From positions 62,001-126,000 of the forward strand of contig JAFABG010000019.1 of NCBI GenBank assembly GCA_023426145.1: a stretch of 64,000 nt of DNA. The letters are read 5' to 3'. How positions within the stretch are numbered: the first letter of the stretch is position 1; the number at the start of each line of letters is the position of its first letter. The position numbers were made by a program, and so were the translations under genes. This stretch comes from Bacteroidota bacterium (lineage in GTDB: Bacteria > Bacteroidota > Bacteroidia > Bacteroidales > Bacteroidaceae). Positions 16,518 through 24,800 of this stretch are shown piece after piece. The notes beneath the pieces were generated by a model, which ran no database searches, was not told the DNA's origin, and saw nothing but the letters and a program-made list of their open reading frames with translations.

Positions 16518-18218
16518 TCAATATCCAACCTTTTGTTTCAGCATTTGAAAATCTTGTTTTCCCATCCCTAGATCAGTAAACGGTCGAGATTCATTATGGT
16601 CATTTAAATAAACTCTCTTTCTCATTTTATAAGAAGAATTAATCACTGACAATGAATGATCACCATACCTGGTAGATACGCCTCCTAATTCCAGCATTGT
16701 AGGAAAAAATGAACTACTAGAAGAAACGCCCTTACTCTTATTCTGAATTGCCTCATTCCATATTTCCGGATAAGTAACCTTATATTCTTTAGACATCCAT
16801 AATAAAAAAGGAACATGAAGTTGATAATAAGAGGGAATTGGAGAAGCATGTAAGAACAAATGGCGAGAATCATCATAAATATCTTCACCATGATCCGAAG
16901 TATAGAGCATAGCTGCATCAATATGTTGTTTTTCTAACAAACCAATCAAGCGATACAGAAACTGATCTGTATATCGGATCGAATTATCGTAGGCATTCAC
17001 TAGATTAGTACGATATTTCACTTTGGCATCCACCGGAAAGTCTGGAAGGAAAAAAGCATCAGTAGAAGCGTATCGTTCACGATAATTAAAATGAGAACCA
17101 TACGTGTGAAGCACAATAAATATTTTTTTAGCTTCGGTAGCTAATTCTGTTTCCACTAATTTCAGTAATTCATCATCAGAGGGATTATATGCTCCGTCCA
17201 ACGAATCTTCTTTTATAAAATCAAACGTATCTGCTTCTTCACCAAAGAAATCAATAAATGAATGATTATAACGCTGATTGGAAAAAAAGGCTGTTCGAAA
17301 ACCTGCTTCTTTAAAGGCTGTAATAATCCCTTTTTGATGATAGATCGAATCATAATTAGAGGCAGTAATGGCTGACAACAACATCGGGACACTTTTATGA
17401 GTCGTATTAGATTCTGTGAGAACCTTTGGAAAAGCTATAAGGCCAGATTGCTGTAATAGAAATGGATTAGTTTCACGTCCATATCCATATAACTGCCAGT
17501 TGAATGCACGAGACGTTTCGCCAACCACCATCACATATACTTCACGTTTATCTGCAGGATGAGTGCTCTTAGCATGAAAAGAAAATTCTTTCGATGTACG
17601 TTGATAATTCTGAGTCAACACAATACGTTGGAAAGCAAGCCCAACATTGTAGCACACATTCAGTGGATAGAGATCAGACTTCAATTCGTAGCGTGCATCC
17701 CCCAAATAAGCCCCTATAAGGGCAAATAAAGAAATCCCAATAAGCGTAAACGCTCTTTTTCGCTCTCTTTGAAGAAATTCAACAGCAAGTTTTCGCTTAT
17801 AAATTATTGAAAATGTAGCTAAAACGAGGGCTGGAACATAAAGAATGACTACTGTAACAATAGCAGGTAATAAGTTGTCAAGCAACTCCATTGCTTCACC
17901 CGGATTCGTTGTAACTAAATTCAAGAACATATCTACAGCAATGATAGAATGCCCAAATAAATAAAGTAACACGATCTGAAATGCTCCAAAGAACAAAAAT
18001 AGAAACAAAATCCAAAACATTTTCCCACTAGTTCGTGATAAAGTCATCAAGCCATAATAGCAACCTAAAGGGAGTAAAACATTGCAAACTTTTGCTAGCC
18101 AAGGTAATGGCTCTGTGAAACACAAAAGGATGTTTGGGATAATCAAGATAAACAGAAACAAATAAAACAAGTGTTGCTGATTCCCAAACCATTTTTTTAC
18201 ATCATTAAAAAGCTTCAT
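16518..18218 (-). CDS. Phosphoethanolamine transferase, sulfatase superfamily
   Basis: EptA-like inner-membrane enzymes move phosphoethanolamine from phosphatidylethanolamine to lipid A or glycans, altering charge and peptide resistance. Residues 1-175 hold about five membrane segments. The periplasmic domain has the catalytic Thr235 in VVGETSRAFNWQLYGYG, and metal-binding segments HTYGSHFNY and YTSDHGED. The start at ATG 18218 is preferred; the longer frame begins with TTG at 18254. This gene overlaps the end of the upstream BamA-like gene by 14 bases, suggesting coordinated expression. The acceptor could be lipid A, but this is inferred from family only. Confidence 0.9.
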   Translation of the reverse strand: MKLFNDVKKWFGNQQHLFYLFLFILIIPNILLCFTEPLPWLAKVCNVLLPLGCYYGLMTLSRTSGKMFWILFLFLFFGAFQIVLLYLFGHSIIAVDMFLNLVTTNPGEAMELLDNLLPAIVTVVILYVPALVLATFSIIYKRKLAVEFLQRERKRAFTLIGISLFALIGAYLGDARYELKSDLYPLNVCYNVGLAFQRIVLTQNYQRTSKEFSFHAKSTHPADKREVYVMVVGETSRAFNWQLYGYGRETNPFLLQQSGLIAFPKVLTESNTTHKSVPMLLSAITASNYDSIYHQKGIITAFKEAGFRTAFFSNQRYNHSFIDFFGEEADTFDFIKEDSLDGAYNPSDDELLKLVETELATEAKKIFIVLHTYGSHFNYRERYASTDAFFLPDFPVDAKVKYRTNLVNAYDNSIRYTDQFLYRLIGLLEKQHIDAAMLYTSDHGEDIYDDSRHLFLHASPIPSYYQLHVPFLLWMSKEYKVTYPEIWNEAIQNKSKGVSSSSSFFPTMLELGGVSTRYGDHSLSVINSSYKMRKRVYLNDHNESRPFTDLGMGKQDFQMLKQKVGY

Positions 18219-19398
18219 TGATATTAAATATAAAACCTGTTTGGTGTTTACCAAACCCTAAATCTAAACGTACATTAACCCTTTTCTTAAATTCCCAACG
18301 ATAGCCAAAACCATAATTAGGCAAAATATGAGTCACAGTAAAATCTGAAAGTCGAGGGAATACACTCCCGGCTCCAATCCACATGACTACTCCATTTCTT
18401 TTCCATACCTTTTGCCGGAGTTCAACTTGAGCATCCATCGCACACTTATCACGATAGCGACCTTCATAATACCCACGCATCGAATAAGAGCCGCCTAATG
18501 TTGCCAATAATCCCCAAGGAGGATTCCCATCATTGAGCAATCCATGGAATTGCCCCGCCAAGACTCCACCTTTCCACACTGACTGATAATAGCTAGTAGT
18601 GAGCTCCGTAGTGCTGAAAGTATATTTATTAGCCAGAAAGCTTGGCGTAAAGCGCTGATCAATTCGAAAATAATAGCCACGATAAGCATTGGTCAAGAAA
18701 TCGCGTGAATCATACAAGAGAGAAAAGCCAAGACTCATATTGGTGGTTCTTGCTGCCATACCTTCCCACAATTCGGGGTTCTCAAAATTTCGCCCGTCAA
18801 TGTAATCGAATACGGCAATAGGGCCTACATATAAATTTCGGGCAATGCGATACATGAAATCAACTTTTATTTCTGCTTGGAAACGATCGTATTTACTTTC
18901 ATTATCATTATTAACACCATTATCATAACCTCTTCCCCAATAGAGGCTCGGGAAGGAATAAAAATATAAATTATAATTCAATCGATATTTTTGTTGAGGA
19001 AATAAATGAGTACCCCTTACTCCTAATAAGTAAAACCCGACAGTAGAAACATCTCCATAAAGAGAAATATTTGAGGGAGGAAGAAGTGTATCATTTTGAT
19101 CTGTACGGTAAAGACCGGCTGCCACCATACCTAATCCTAACTTTGTATCACTGGAATAATGAGGACCGCCAATTATACTAAAATCAAATTTCTTTCTTTT
19201 TGTTTCTTTATTAGCATCATTAAAATAATCCAGAAAACTCTTTATAAAACTACGTTTAACTTGAAGAGAATCCGACGATATTTTTAAAACCGTATCTGTC
19301 GGCACAATACTATCTATAAAACTTGGACGCGCATTTATAGGGATTTGAATGAACAACAATAGCGCCAACCATATAATTCTATTTCGTCTTACACACAT
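18205..19398 (-). CDS. BamA/Omp85-like outer membrane barrel protein without POTRA domains
   Basis: From the ATG at 19398 a short signal peptide (MCVRRNRIIWLALLLFIQIP) leads to a barrel-like sequence of 397 residues total. The C-terminal half resembles the surface antigen D15/BamA barrel: MRGYYEGRYRDKCAMDAQVE (the strand 12 and RGYxxG-like loop), IGAGSVFPRLSDF and NYGFGYRWEFKKRVNVRLDL. The last residue is phenylalanine, as expected for a BAM substrate. No POTRA repeats precede the barrel, unlike BamA or TamA, so it is more like the patatin-associated or stand-alone Omp85 proteins. The gene overlaps the phosphoethanolamine transferase gene, suggesting a linked envelope role. Confidence 0.8.
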   Translation of the reverse strand: MCVRRNRIIWLALLLFIQIPINARPSFIDSIVPTDTVLKISSDSLQVKRSFIKSFLDYFNDANKETKRKKFDFSIIGGPHYSSDTKLGLGMVAAGLYRTDQNDTLLPPSNISLYGDVSTVGFYLLGVRGTHLFPQQKYRLNYNLYFYSFPSLYWGRGYDNGVNNDNESKYDRFQAEIKVDFMYRIARNLYVGPIAVFDYIDGRNFENPELWEGMAARTTNMSLGFSLLYDSRDFLTNAYRGYYFRIDQRFTPSFLANKYTFSTTELTTSYYQSVWKGGVLAGQFHGLLNDGNPPWGLLATLGGSYSMRGYYEGRYRDKCAMDAQVELRQKVWKRNGVVMWIGAGSVFPRLSDFTVTHILPNYGFGYRWEFKKRVNVRLDLGFGKHQTGFIFNINEAF

Positions 19399-19420
19399 AA
19401 TAATTAGCAATATTTCGGTA

Positions 19421-19428
19421 CAAAGTTA
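19421..19428 (-). promoter_or_regulatory. Candidate -7 element for the BamA-like / transferase operon
   Basis: On the minus strand TAACTTTG, an exact TAnnTTTG match, about 23 bases before the ATG at 19398. This supports the ATG over the TTG at 19410. No clear -33 element. Confidence 0.45.
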
Positions 19429-19487
19429 GTCCGAAAGATTGTAATTAAACAGCATCGAAGGCACTATTGTTGCAAGTTAATTCCTTT

Positions 19488-20501
19488 TTAACGTTTAAGA
19501 AGTTGAATAAATTGATTGACATCCTCTTCAGTGGTATCGAAAGACGTCACCAATCGAATCTCGTTATTTGATTCATTCCAGAAATAAAAGAAATAGGATT
19601 CGAGCATCCTATCAATAATCGGACGTGGCATAGTCAAAAACAATTGGTTGCTTTCAGCCCTCTGAGTAAACGATATTTCAGGCTCATCTTTTAATGCCTG
19701 GTAAAGTTTATCGGCCATTTCATTGGCATGAGTTGCATTCTTCAACCATAAATCATCAGTCAGATAAGCTGTGAACTGACAAGATAGGTAACGCATCTTA
19801 GAAGCTAGCTGGGCAGATTGTTTTCTAATAAAACGAGCATCATGTTGCAAGTCCTTATTAAATATGATAACGCATTCGCCCATCATCAGCCCATTCTTTG
19901 TTCCCCCAAAACTCAGGATATCTATACCGCAATCCACCGTTAATTCTTTGAGAGATAGCTGAAGAGAAGCACAAGCATTGGCTATTCGTGCTCCATCCAT
20001 ATGAACATATAACCCATTAGAATGAGCAAACTCAGTCAGCTGCTTCAACTCCTCCGAAGTATAAATCGTTCCAAGTTCTGTACACTGCGAAATATAAATA
20101 GCATGGGGTTGCGAATGATGCTGATCTCCTATTCCATGGAGGTAGGGTTGAATCAGTTGGGGAGTCAATTTTCCATCGACTGTTGCTATCGGGCGAATTT
20201 GAGCGCCAGTCATCTTAACCGGAGAGCCACATTCGTCTACATAAATATGTGCAGTTTCTGCACAAATAATAGAGTGATACGAACGAGTCATGGCTTGCAA
20301 AGCTACCACATTACTTCCTGTGCCATTAAAAACGAACAAAGGTAGGCAGTCTGGGGTAAACGCTTCCTTTATTTTTACTACAGCTTCTTCAGTCCATTTA
20401 TCATCACCATAACCCAACGCATGATCTGCATTAGCCCGGTTTAATGCTTCCATCACTAACGGATGCACACCGGAATTATTATCAGAGGCAAAACTTCTCA
20501 T
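19488..20501 (-). CDS. ltaE: Low-specificity L-threonine aldolase family protein
   Basis: A PLP enzyme of 337 residues expected to cleave L-threonine or allo-threonine to glycine and acetaldehyde in the cytoplasm. The signature segments are RSFASDNNSGVHPLVMEA at the start, ETAHIYVDECGSP around residue 85, HMDGARIANA with Asp169, and DILSFGGTKNG with the PLP lysine Lys202. The family also contains beta-eliminating lyases such as phenylserine aldolase, so the substrate is not certain. The gene is monocistronic and lies between a barrel protein operon and the ECF sigma pair, with no functional link visible. Confidence 0.93.
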   Translation of the reverse strand: MRSFASDNNSGVHPLVMEALNRANADHALGYGDDKWTEEAVVKIKEAFTPDCLPLFVFNGTGSNVVALQAMTRSYHSIICAETAHIYVDECGSPVKMTGAQIRPIATVDGKLTPQLIQPYLHGIGDQHHSQPHAIYISQCTELGTIYTSEELKQLTEFAHSNGLYVHMDGARIANACASLQLSLKELTVDCGIDILSFGGTKNGLMMGECVIIFNKDLQHDARFIRKQSAQLASKMRYLSCQFTAYLTDDLWLKNATHANEMADKLYQALKDEPEISFTQRAESNQLFLTMPRPIIDRMLESYFFYFWNESNNEIRLVTSFDTTEEDVNQFIQLLKR

Positions 20502-20551
20502 TTTTACTTTATTACTTTACATCGTTTTAATCGTAATGCAAAGTAATAGAA

Positions 20552-20923
20552 TTATTTCCAGAAAAAGGTCTTGCGCAACCAATAATCTATGGCTAGCAAC
20601 CCTAAGGCTAATAAAGCAATATAAACATAAAACTCAAATAGAGGGGCATGTTGACGAATATTAACTCTAGGTACACTACTCATTAAACTTAAATCGAGAT
20701 AGAAAAACAACACATAAGCCCCTAACCCAATCAAGAATAGCACAGCAAACAACAAAAGACTCCAACTAAGTATAGATTGTTTCTTCTGTTGTTTTGTAGC
20801 TTCCACATGCACACGTTCCATCATCCTATACGAGAAATTGGAAGACAACGGGACTTGTTGCCTACGTGCCAAAGCTTTTTTCAAAACTTCCTGATCCTTA
20901 TTCTTTTCATATCTTTCTTCCAT
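20552..20923 (-). CDS. Membrane protein cotranscribed with ECF sigma factor, putative anti-sigma
   Basis: This 123-residue protein has a charged cytoplasmic N-terminus (residues 1-48) and two membrane segments (about 50-72 and 96-114). It directly follows the ECF sigma gene. Such a topology and position are typical of an anti-sigma factor, but I see no zinc-binding HxxxCxxC motif and no recognised domain, so this is inference. The ATG at 20923 is chosen because the ribosome site AGGAG lies six bases before it; the ATG at 20929 is too close to that site. The sigma stop codon overlaps this ribosome site. Confidence 0.7.
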   Translation of the reverse strand: MEERYEKNKDQEVLKKALARRQQVPLSSNFSYRMMERVHVEATKQQKKQSILSWSLLLFAVLFLIGLGAYVLFFYLDLSLMSSVPRVNIRQHAPLFEFYVYIALLALGLLAIDYWLRKTFFWK

Positions 20924-20934
20924 ATTCATCTCCT

Positions 20935-21483
20935 CTATTTATTATTCATCAATACATAAATCTTTTTCCGCGTACGGTGGAGTTTAATCTTCACATTACT
21001 AATCGATAGTTTCAATACGTCACTAATCTCCACTATCGATTTCTCCTCATAATAAAAAAGCATAATCAAAGCTTTCTCCTCTGCAGTTAAAAGATCTATG
21101 GCCTTTCTTAATTCCTCCACTAACTCCTCCGAATCTACCAAAGAAAAAACACTTTCTGCGGCTTCGTCAGGAACATTATTTATCATTTTTTCCTCAATAC
21201 AAAACAACTCTTGTTTATGCTTGCGAGTAGCTGAAATAGCAGCATTGTAAGCAATCCGATAAATCCATGTCGAAAACTGGCACTCACCTTTATACGTATT
21301 CAGCTTTCGGAAAGCCTTCAAAAAGACATCTTGAAGCAGTTCTTCAGCATCTTCCTGGCAGCCAATAATTTGAATAATAAGTGAATACAACGGACGACTA
21401 TAACGGTCAAGAAAGACAGAGAAGTATTTCGTTTCTCCATCCAGTATTCGTTTGATATAGTATGATTCGTCCTTCAGTTCCAT
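20935..21483 (-). CDS. ECF RNA polymerase sigma factor
   Basis: A group 4 sigma factor of 182 residues. Region 2 (about 15-85) includes FLDRYSRPLYSLIIQIIGCQ, EDAEELLQDVFLKAFRKL and CQFSTWIYRIAYNAAI. Region 4 (125-180) includes LIMLFYYEEKSIVEISDVLK and NVKIKLHRTRKKIY. It resembles the SigW/RpoE-like type rather than the FecI type of the SusC/D loci. Its own upstream DNA carries a TGTAAC-N16-CGTC promoter, so it probably activates itself. The predicted transcript start lies only about five bases before the ATG, implying a nearly leaderless message. A probable anti-sigma gene follows. Confidence 0.95.
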   Translation of the reverse strand: MELKDESYYIKRILDGETKYFSVFLDRYSRPLYSLIIQIIGCQEDAEELLQDVFLKAFRKLNTYKGECQFSTWIYRIAYNAAISATRKHKQELFCIEEKMINNVPDEAAESVFSLVDSEELVEELRKAIDLLTAEEKALIMLFYYEEKSIVEISDVLKLSISNVKIKLHRTRKKIYVLMNNK

Positions 21484-21494
21484 TTAATACTTTA

Positions 21495-21520
21495 GACGCT
21501 GCGCTTATCAAAAGGTTACA
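21495..21520 (-). promoter_or_regulatory. ECF-type promoter of the sigma factor operon
   Basis: On the minus strand TGTAAC (21520-21515), a 16-base spacer and CGTC (21498-21495). This is the AAC/CGTC architecture of SigW-like ECF promoters. It is the exact mirror image of the promoter facing the other way. Confidence 0.75.
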
Positions 21521-21563
21521 ACCTTAGCATAAAAAACAATACTAACTTTTTTGAGCATTTAAG

Positions 21564-21589
21564 TGTAACCTTTTTCATCCAACAGCGTC
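21564..21589 (+). promoter_or_regulatory. ECF-type promoter of the divergent membrane protein gene
   Basis: TGTAAC at 21564-21569, a 16-base spacer and CGTC at 21586-21589. Both promoters share a common dyad centre at 21542. Transcription would begin near 21596, leaving a leader of about 38 bases. Confidence 0.75.
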
Positions 21590-21633
21590 AAACGATACAA
21601 AGAACAAAAATATTCACTAAAAACAGTATCATT

Positions 21634-22050
21634 ATGATGGATTTTATTTCTATACCCTTGGTAGTGGGTATCATTACACTCGGAATCTATAAACTATTCG
21701 AACTTTTTGCCTGCAGAAAAGAAAGAATGGCTATGATCGAAAAACTAGCTGACAAATTGAATGCAGGTGATGTGAATAGTAAGCTATCTCTCAACTTAAA
21801 CTATTCGCGCTCAAAGTTTCCGTTCGGCGCACTTAAAAGTGGACTCCTAATGGCTGGAATTGGAATTGGATTATTAGTCGCCTTTTTCATCTGCTACAAT
21901 GTATTTCCAAACTATACCGGTACTAGAAGTTGGGATGTTGAGCGTCAATCAAGTGTCGTATATGGATCATCTGTATTACTTTTCGGCGGATTAGGATTAT
22001 TGATCGCCTTTATCGTTGAAATGAACATGAATAAAAAAGAAAAAGAATAA
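21634..22050 (+). CDS. DUF6249-like membrane protein, likely ECF sigma target
   Basis: A 138-residue protein with three predicted membrane segments (about 5-24, 67-90 and 109-129). A cytoplasmic stretch near residues 26-60 contains CRKERMAMIEKLADKLNAGD, a signature I associate with the DUF6249 family. No function is known for that family. The gene is divergent from the ECF sigma gene and preceded by a matching ECF promoter, so it is probably part of that regulon and may feed back on sigma activity or respond to envelope stress. Either of two consecutive ATGs could be the start. Confidence 0.75.
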   Translation: MMDFISIPLVVGIITLGIYKLFELFACRKERMAMIEKLADKLNAGDVNSKLSLNLNYSRSKFPFGALKSGLLMAGIGIGLLVAFFICYNVFPNYTGTRSWDVERQSSVVYGSSVLLFGGLGLLIAFIVEMNMNKKEKE

Positions 22051-22055
22051 AACTC

Positions 22056-22100
22056 AAAATCCCCAAAGACAGCTTATTAACGAGCATCTTTGGGGATTTT
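22056..22100 (+). terminator. Terminator after the DUF6249-like gene
   Basis: A 14-base perfect stem (22056-22069 with 22087-22100) ends in TTTT. A 17-base loop region includes a small inner GCT/AGC pairing. Confidence 0.85.
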
Positions 22101-22128
22101 GCAATTTACACTATAATTTCTCATCACT

Positions 22129-22347
22129 TTACCCGATATAAATATTCACACAAAGATATATATAAAGTTCATCATCACACTGATCAAACTCAATCTTATT
22201 TTCCCTTGACAGCCATCCTAAAGCCGCTCCAAGCTCCTTGTCCTTCAATCCAGAATTCACTTTCAAAGCACAATAGCTCCATTTCTCATTATTACTAAGC
22301 AATTGCCAGACTTTGCCCGCATTTACTCCAATTTCATTTTTATCCAT
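22129..22347 (-). CDS. Small winged-helix protein, DUF2582 family
   Basis: A 72-residue protein starting MDKNEIGVNAGKVWQLL. The pattern of NAGKVWQLLSNNEKWSYCAL, KDKELGAALGWLSRENKI and the terminal strand region matches the DUF2582 winged-helix family common in Bacteroides. The fold suggests DNA binding, but no target is known and the domain may instead mediate protein contacts. It is transcribed alone on the minus strand, upstream of the groESL region. The C-terminus ICVNIYIG-like end (LYIYLCVNIYIG) is more hydrophobic than usual. Confidence 0.8.
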   Translation of the reverse strand: MDKNEIGVNAGKVWQLLSNNEKWSYCALKVNSGLKDKELGAALGWLSRENKIEFDQCDDELYIYLCVNIYIG

Positions 22348-22527
22348 TTTAAATACTAATTAAAAATTATAATACATAAGGTTCATACTTCACGTATAAA
22401 GGAAACAAATAGACATTACATTTAGTTTTACTATACCACTAAGAAAAAGTTACAGCTACATATTTAACATTAAAAACACCTTTTTTTAGGAAACGATCAA
22501 GTTACCCTCAACCTTAAGACACAAAAA

Positions 22528-22554
22528 AACCGCGCCCTTTAAAAGGACGCGGTT
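22528..22554 (-). terminator. groEL terminator
   Basis: A GC-rich stem of about 13 bases (22528-22540 with 22541-22554), one G-T pair on the minus strand, followed there by seven T residues. It is 37 bases beyond the groEL stop. Confidence 0.92.
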
Positions 22555-22591
22555 CCATATTTTATTAATGCTAAATCCGAGAAAGAATGAA

Positions 22592-24229
22592 TTACATCAT
22601 TCCACCCATGCCGCCCATTCCAGGAGCGCCCATTGGCATTTCAGGTTTATCTTCTTTCTTATCTACAATCACACACTCAGTAGTCAAGAACATACCAGCG
22701 ATAGAAGCAGCATTTTCAAGAGCCACACGAGCTACTTTAGCAGGGTCAACAACACCAGCAGCATGCAAGTTTTCGTAAACATCAGTACGAGCATTGTAAC
22801 CAAAGTCACCTTTTGCTTCACGTACTTTCTGAACTACCACTGCACCTTCTTTACCTGCATTTGCAACAATCTCACGAAGAGGTTGCTCAATGGCACGTTT
22901 GATGATTTCAACACCAGTTGTTTCATCAGGATTGTCACCCTTCAAACCTTCAAGAGAGTCAATAGCACGGATATAAGCAACACCACCACCAGGAATAATA
23001 CCTTCTTCGATAGCAGCACGAGTTGCACGCAAAGCGTCATCAACACGGTCTTTCTTCTCTTTCATTTCTACTTCAGAAGCAGCACCTACGTAAAGAACTG
23101 CTACCCCACCTGACAATTTAGCCAAACGTTCTTGTAGCTTCTCACGGTCGTAATCTGACTTAGTAGCAACAATCTGAGACTTAATCTGATCGCAACGTTC
23201 TTTGATATTCTCTTTTACACCAGCACCATTAACAATAGTTGTATTATCCTTAGATACGGTTACTTTGTCAGCAGTACCAAGCATTTCAATAGTAGCCTGT
23301 TCCAACTTCAAACCTTTTTCTTCGCTGATTACCACACCACCAGTTAAGATAGCGATATCTTCCAGCATTTCTTTACGACGGTCACCAAAGCCCGGAGCCT
23401 TCACTGCACAAATCTTAAGTTGTGAACGCAGACGGTTTACTACCAAAGTAGTCAACGCTTCGCTATCTACATCTTCAGCAATAACCAACAAAGGACGACC
23501 ACTCTGAACCGCAGGTTCAAGGATAGGTAAGAAATCTTTCAGATTAGAAATCTTTTTATCGTAGATCAAAATGTAAGGTTTTTCCATCTCACATTCCATC
23601 TTTTCAGTATTTGTTACAAAGTAAGCTGACAAATAACCTCTATCAAACTGCATACCTTCAACTACACCAATAGTAGTATCAGTTCCTTTAGCTTCTTCAA
23701 TAGTGATTACACCATCTTTAGAAACTTTACGCATAGCGTCAGCAATCAATTTACCAATAACCGGGTCATTGTTTGCAGATACTGTAGCAACTTGTTCGAT
23801 CTTGTCATAATTGTCACCCACAGTTTCAGCTTGTGCTTTGATTGATTCAACCACTTTGGCAACAGCCTTGTCGATACCACGTTTGATATCCATTGGACTT
23901 GCACCAGCAGTAACATTCTTCAAACCTTCAGCAACAATAGCTTGAGCCAAAACAGTTGCAGTAGTAGTACCGTCACCAGCATCGTCACCAGTCTTAGAAG
24001 CTACTTCTTTCACCAATTGAGCACCCGTATTTTGGTAAGAATCTGCCAACTCAATTTCTTTAGCAACAGTCACACCATCTTTAGTGATGTGTGGTGCACC
24101 GAATTTCTTTTCGATAATTACATTACGTCCTTTAGGGCCGAGAGTTACTTTTACTGCATTTGCCAACGCATCAACACCCTTTTTTAATTGGTCGCGGGCA
24201 TCGATATTGAATAATATTTCTTTTGCCAT
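22592..24229 (-). CDS. groEL: Chaperonin GroEL
   Basis: The 545-residue 60 kDa chaperonin subunit forms the double-ring folding chamber with GroES. Recognisable segments are ALANAVKVTLGPKGRNVIIE, the nucleotide site AGDGTTTATVLAQ, the apical region and EEGIIPGGGVAYIRAI, and the C-terminal Gly/Met tail ending GMGGMGGMM. Length and composition are typical of Bacteroides. It is the second gene of a groES-groEL operon with a 38-base gap and a strong terminator. No CIRCE element (the HrcA operator) is present upstream of groES. Confidence 0.99.
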   Translation of the reverse strand: MAKEILFNIDARDQLKKGVDALANAVKVTLGPKGRNVIIEKKFGAPHITKDGVTVAKEIELADSYQNTGAQLVKEVASKTGDDAGDGTTTATVLAQAIVAEGLKNVTAGASPMDIKRGIDKAVAKVVESIKAQAETVGDNYDKIEQVATVSANNDPVIGKLIADAMRKVSKDGVITIEEAKGTDTTIGVVEGMQFDRGYLSAYFVTNTEKMECEMEKPYILIYDKKISNLKDFLPILEPAVQSGRPLLVIAEDVDSEALTTLVVNRLRSQLKICAVKAPGFGDRRKEMLEDIAILTGGVVISEEKGLKLEQATIEMLGTADKVTVSKDNTTIVNGAGVKENIKERCDQIKSQIVATKSDYDREKLQERLAKLSGGVAVLYVGAASEVEMKEKKDRVDDALRATRAAIEEGIIPGGGVAYIRAIDSLEGLKGDNPDETTGVEIIKRAIEQPLREIVANAGKEGAVVVQKVREAKGDFGYNARTDVYENLHAAGVVDPAKVARVALENAASIAGMFLTTECVIVDKKEDKPEMPMGAPGMGGMGGMM

Positions 24230-24267
24230 AATGATTTTTACTATTTTATGATTGTTTACTACGTTTA

Positions 24268-24540
24268 TTAACCCAGAATAGCTAAAACGTCGCTCTGACG
24301 CATGATAAGATATTTATCACCTTCAACTTCTAGTTCTGTACCAGCGTACTTGCCATAAAGAACAGTATCACCTACTTTCAATACCATTTCTTCATCTTTT
24401 GTACCTTGTCCTACAGCAACAACTTCACCTTTCAATGGCTTTTCTTTTGCTGTGTCAGGAATAATGATACCACCAATTGTTTTTTCTTCTGCAGGAGCAG
24501 GGAGAATAAGCACTCTGTCTGCTAATGGTTTAATGTTCAT
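24268..24540 (-). CDS. groES: Co-chaperonin GroES
   Basis: The 90-residue heptameric lid of the GroEL chamber. The sequence MNIKPLADRVLILPAPAEEK opens the protein, with the mobile loop EEKTIGGIIIPDTAKEKP that binds GroEL around residues 18-35 and the closing segment KYLIMRQSDVLAIL. It is first in the operon with groEL. A sequence resembling a sigma-54 promoter lies about 78 bases upstream, which would be an unusual control mode for heat-shock chaperonins. Confidence 0.99.
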   Translation of the reverse strand: MNIKPLADRVLILPAPAEEKTIGGIIIPDTAKEKPLKGEVVAVGQGTKDEEMVLKVGDTVLYGKYAGTELEVEGDKYLIMRQSDVLAILG

Positions 24541-24617
24541 AGTTCTTTCTTTTGATTTTATTTGTTATACATTATAAACTCAATATGACTTCCTTTTCGG
24601 AAGACGATAAACCTATC

Positions 24618-24632
24618 GCGAAAATCGTGCCA
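24618..24632 (-). promoter_or_regulatory. Sigma-54-like -24/-12 element upstream of groES
   Basis: On the minus strand TGGCACGATTTTCGC. The GG (24631-24630) and GC (24619-24618) doublets are separated by exactly ten bases. The match to TGGCACG-N4-TTGC has one mismatch. The predicted start is near 24606, about 66 bases before the groES ATG. RpoN dependence is inference. Confidence 0.55.
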
Positions 24633-24800
24633 AAAACAAATTAGGATTGTTTGTCAGAAATAAACTGCCAAAATGGCGGCAAGGTTAAATTAAAATGGCA
24701 AGAAAAAAAATCACCTCACACTTTTTAAACAATAAATACGTTTTATTCCTTATAATAGTATATATTCGTAAATGAACCTCTAAATGTGCAGTAATACTAT

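Noticed and set aside
22441..22462. A TGTAAC-like box upstream of the winged-helix gene, considered as a third target of the ECF sigma factor
   Set aside because: The base group 16 bases downstream is AGTA instead of CGTC, and the distance to the gene is large.
24660..24705. GCCA-AAA-TGGC palindrome and extra TGGC copies upstream of groES, considered as a CIRCE or second sigma-54 site
   Set aside because: It does not match the CIRCE half-site, and no GC doublet occurs ten bases after a GG there.
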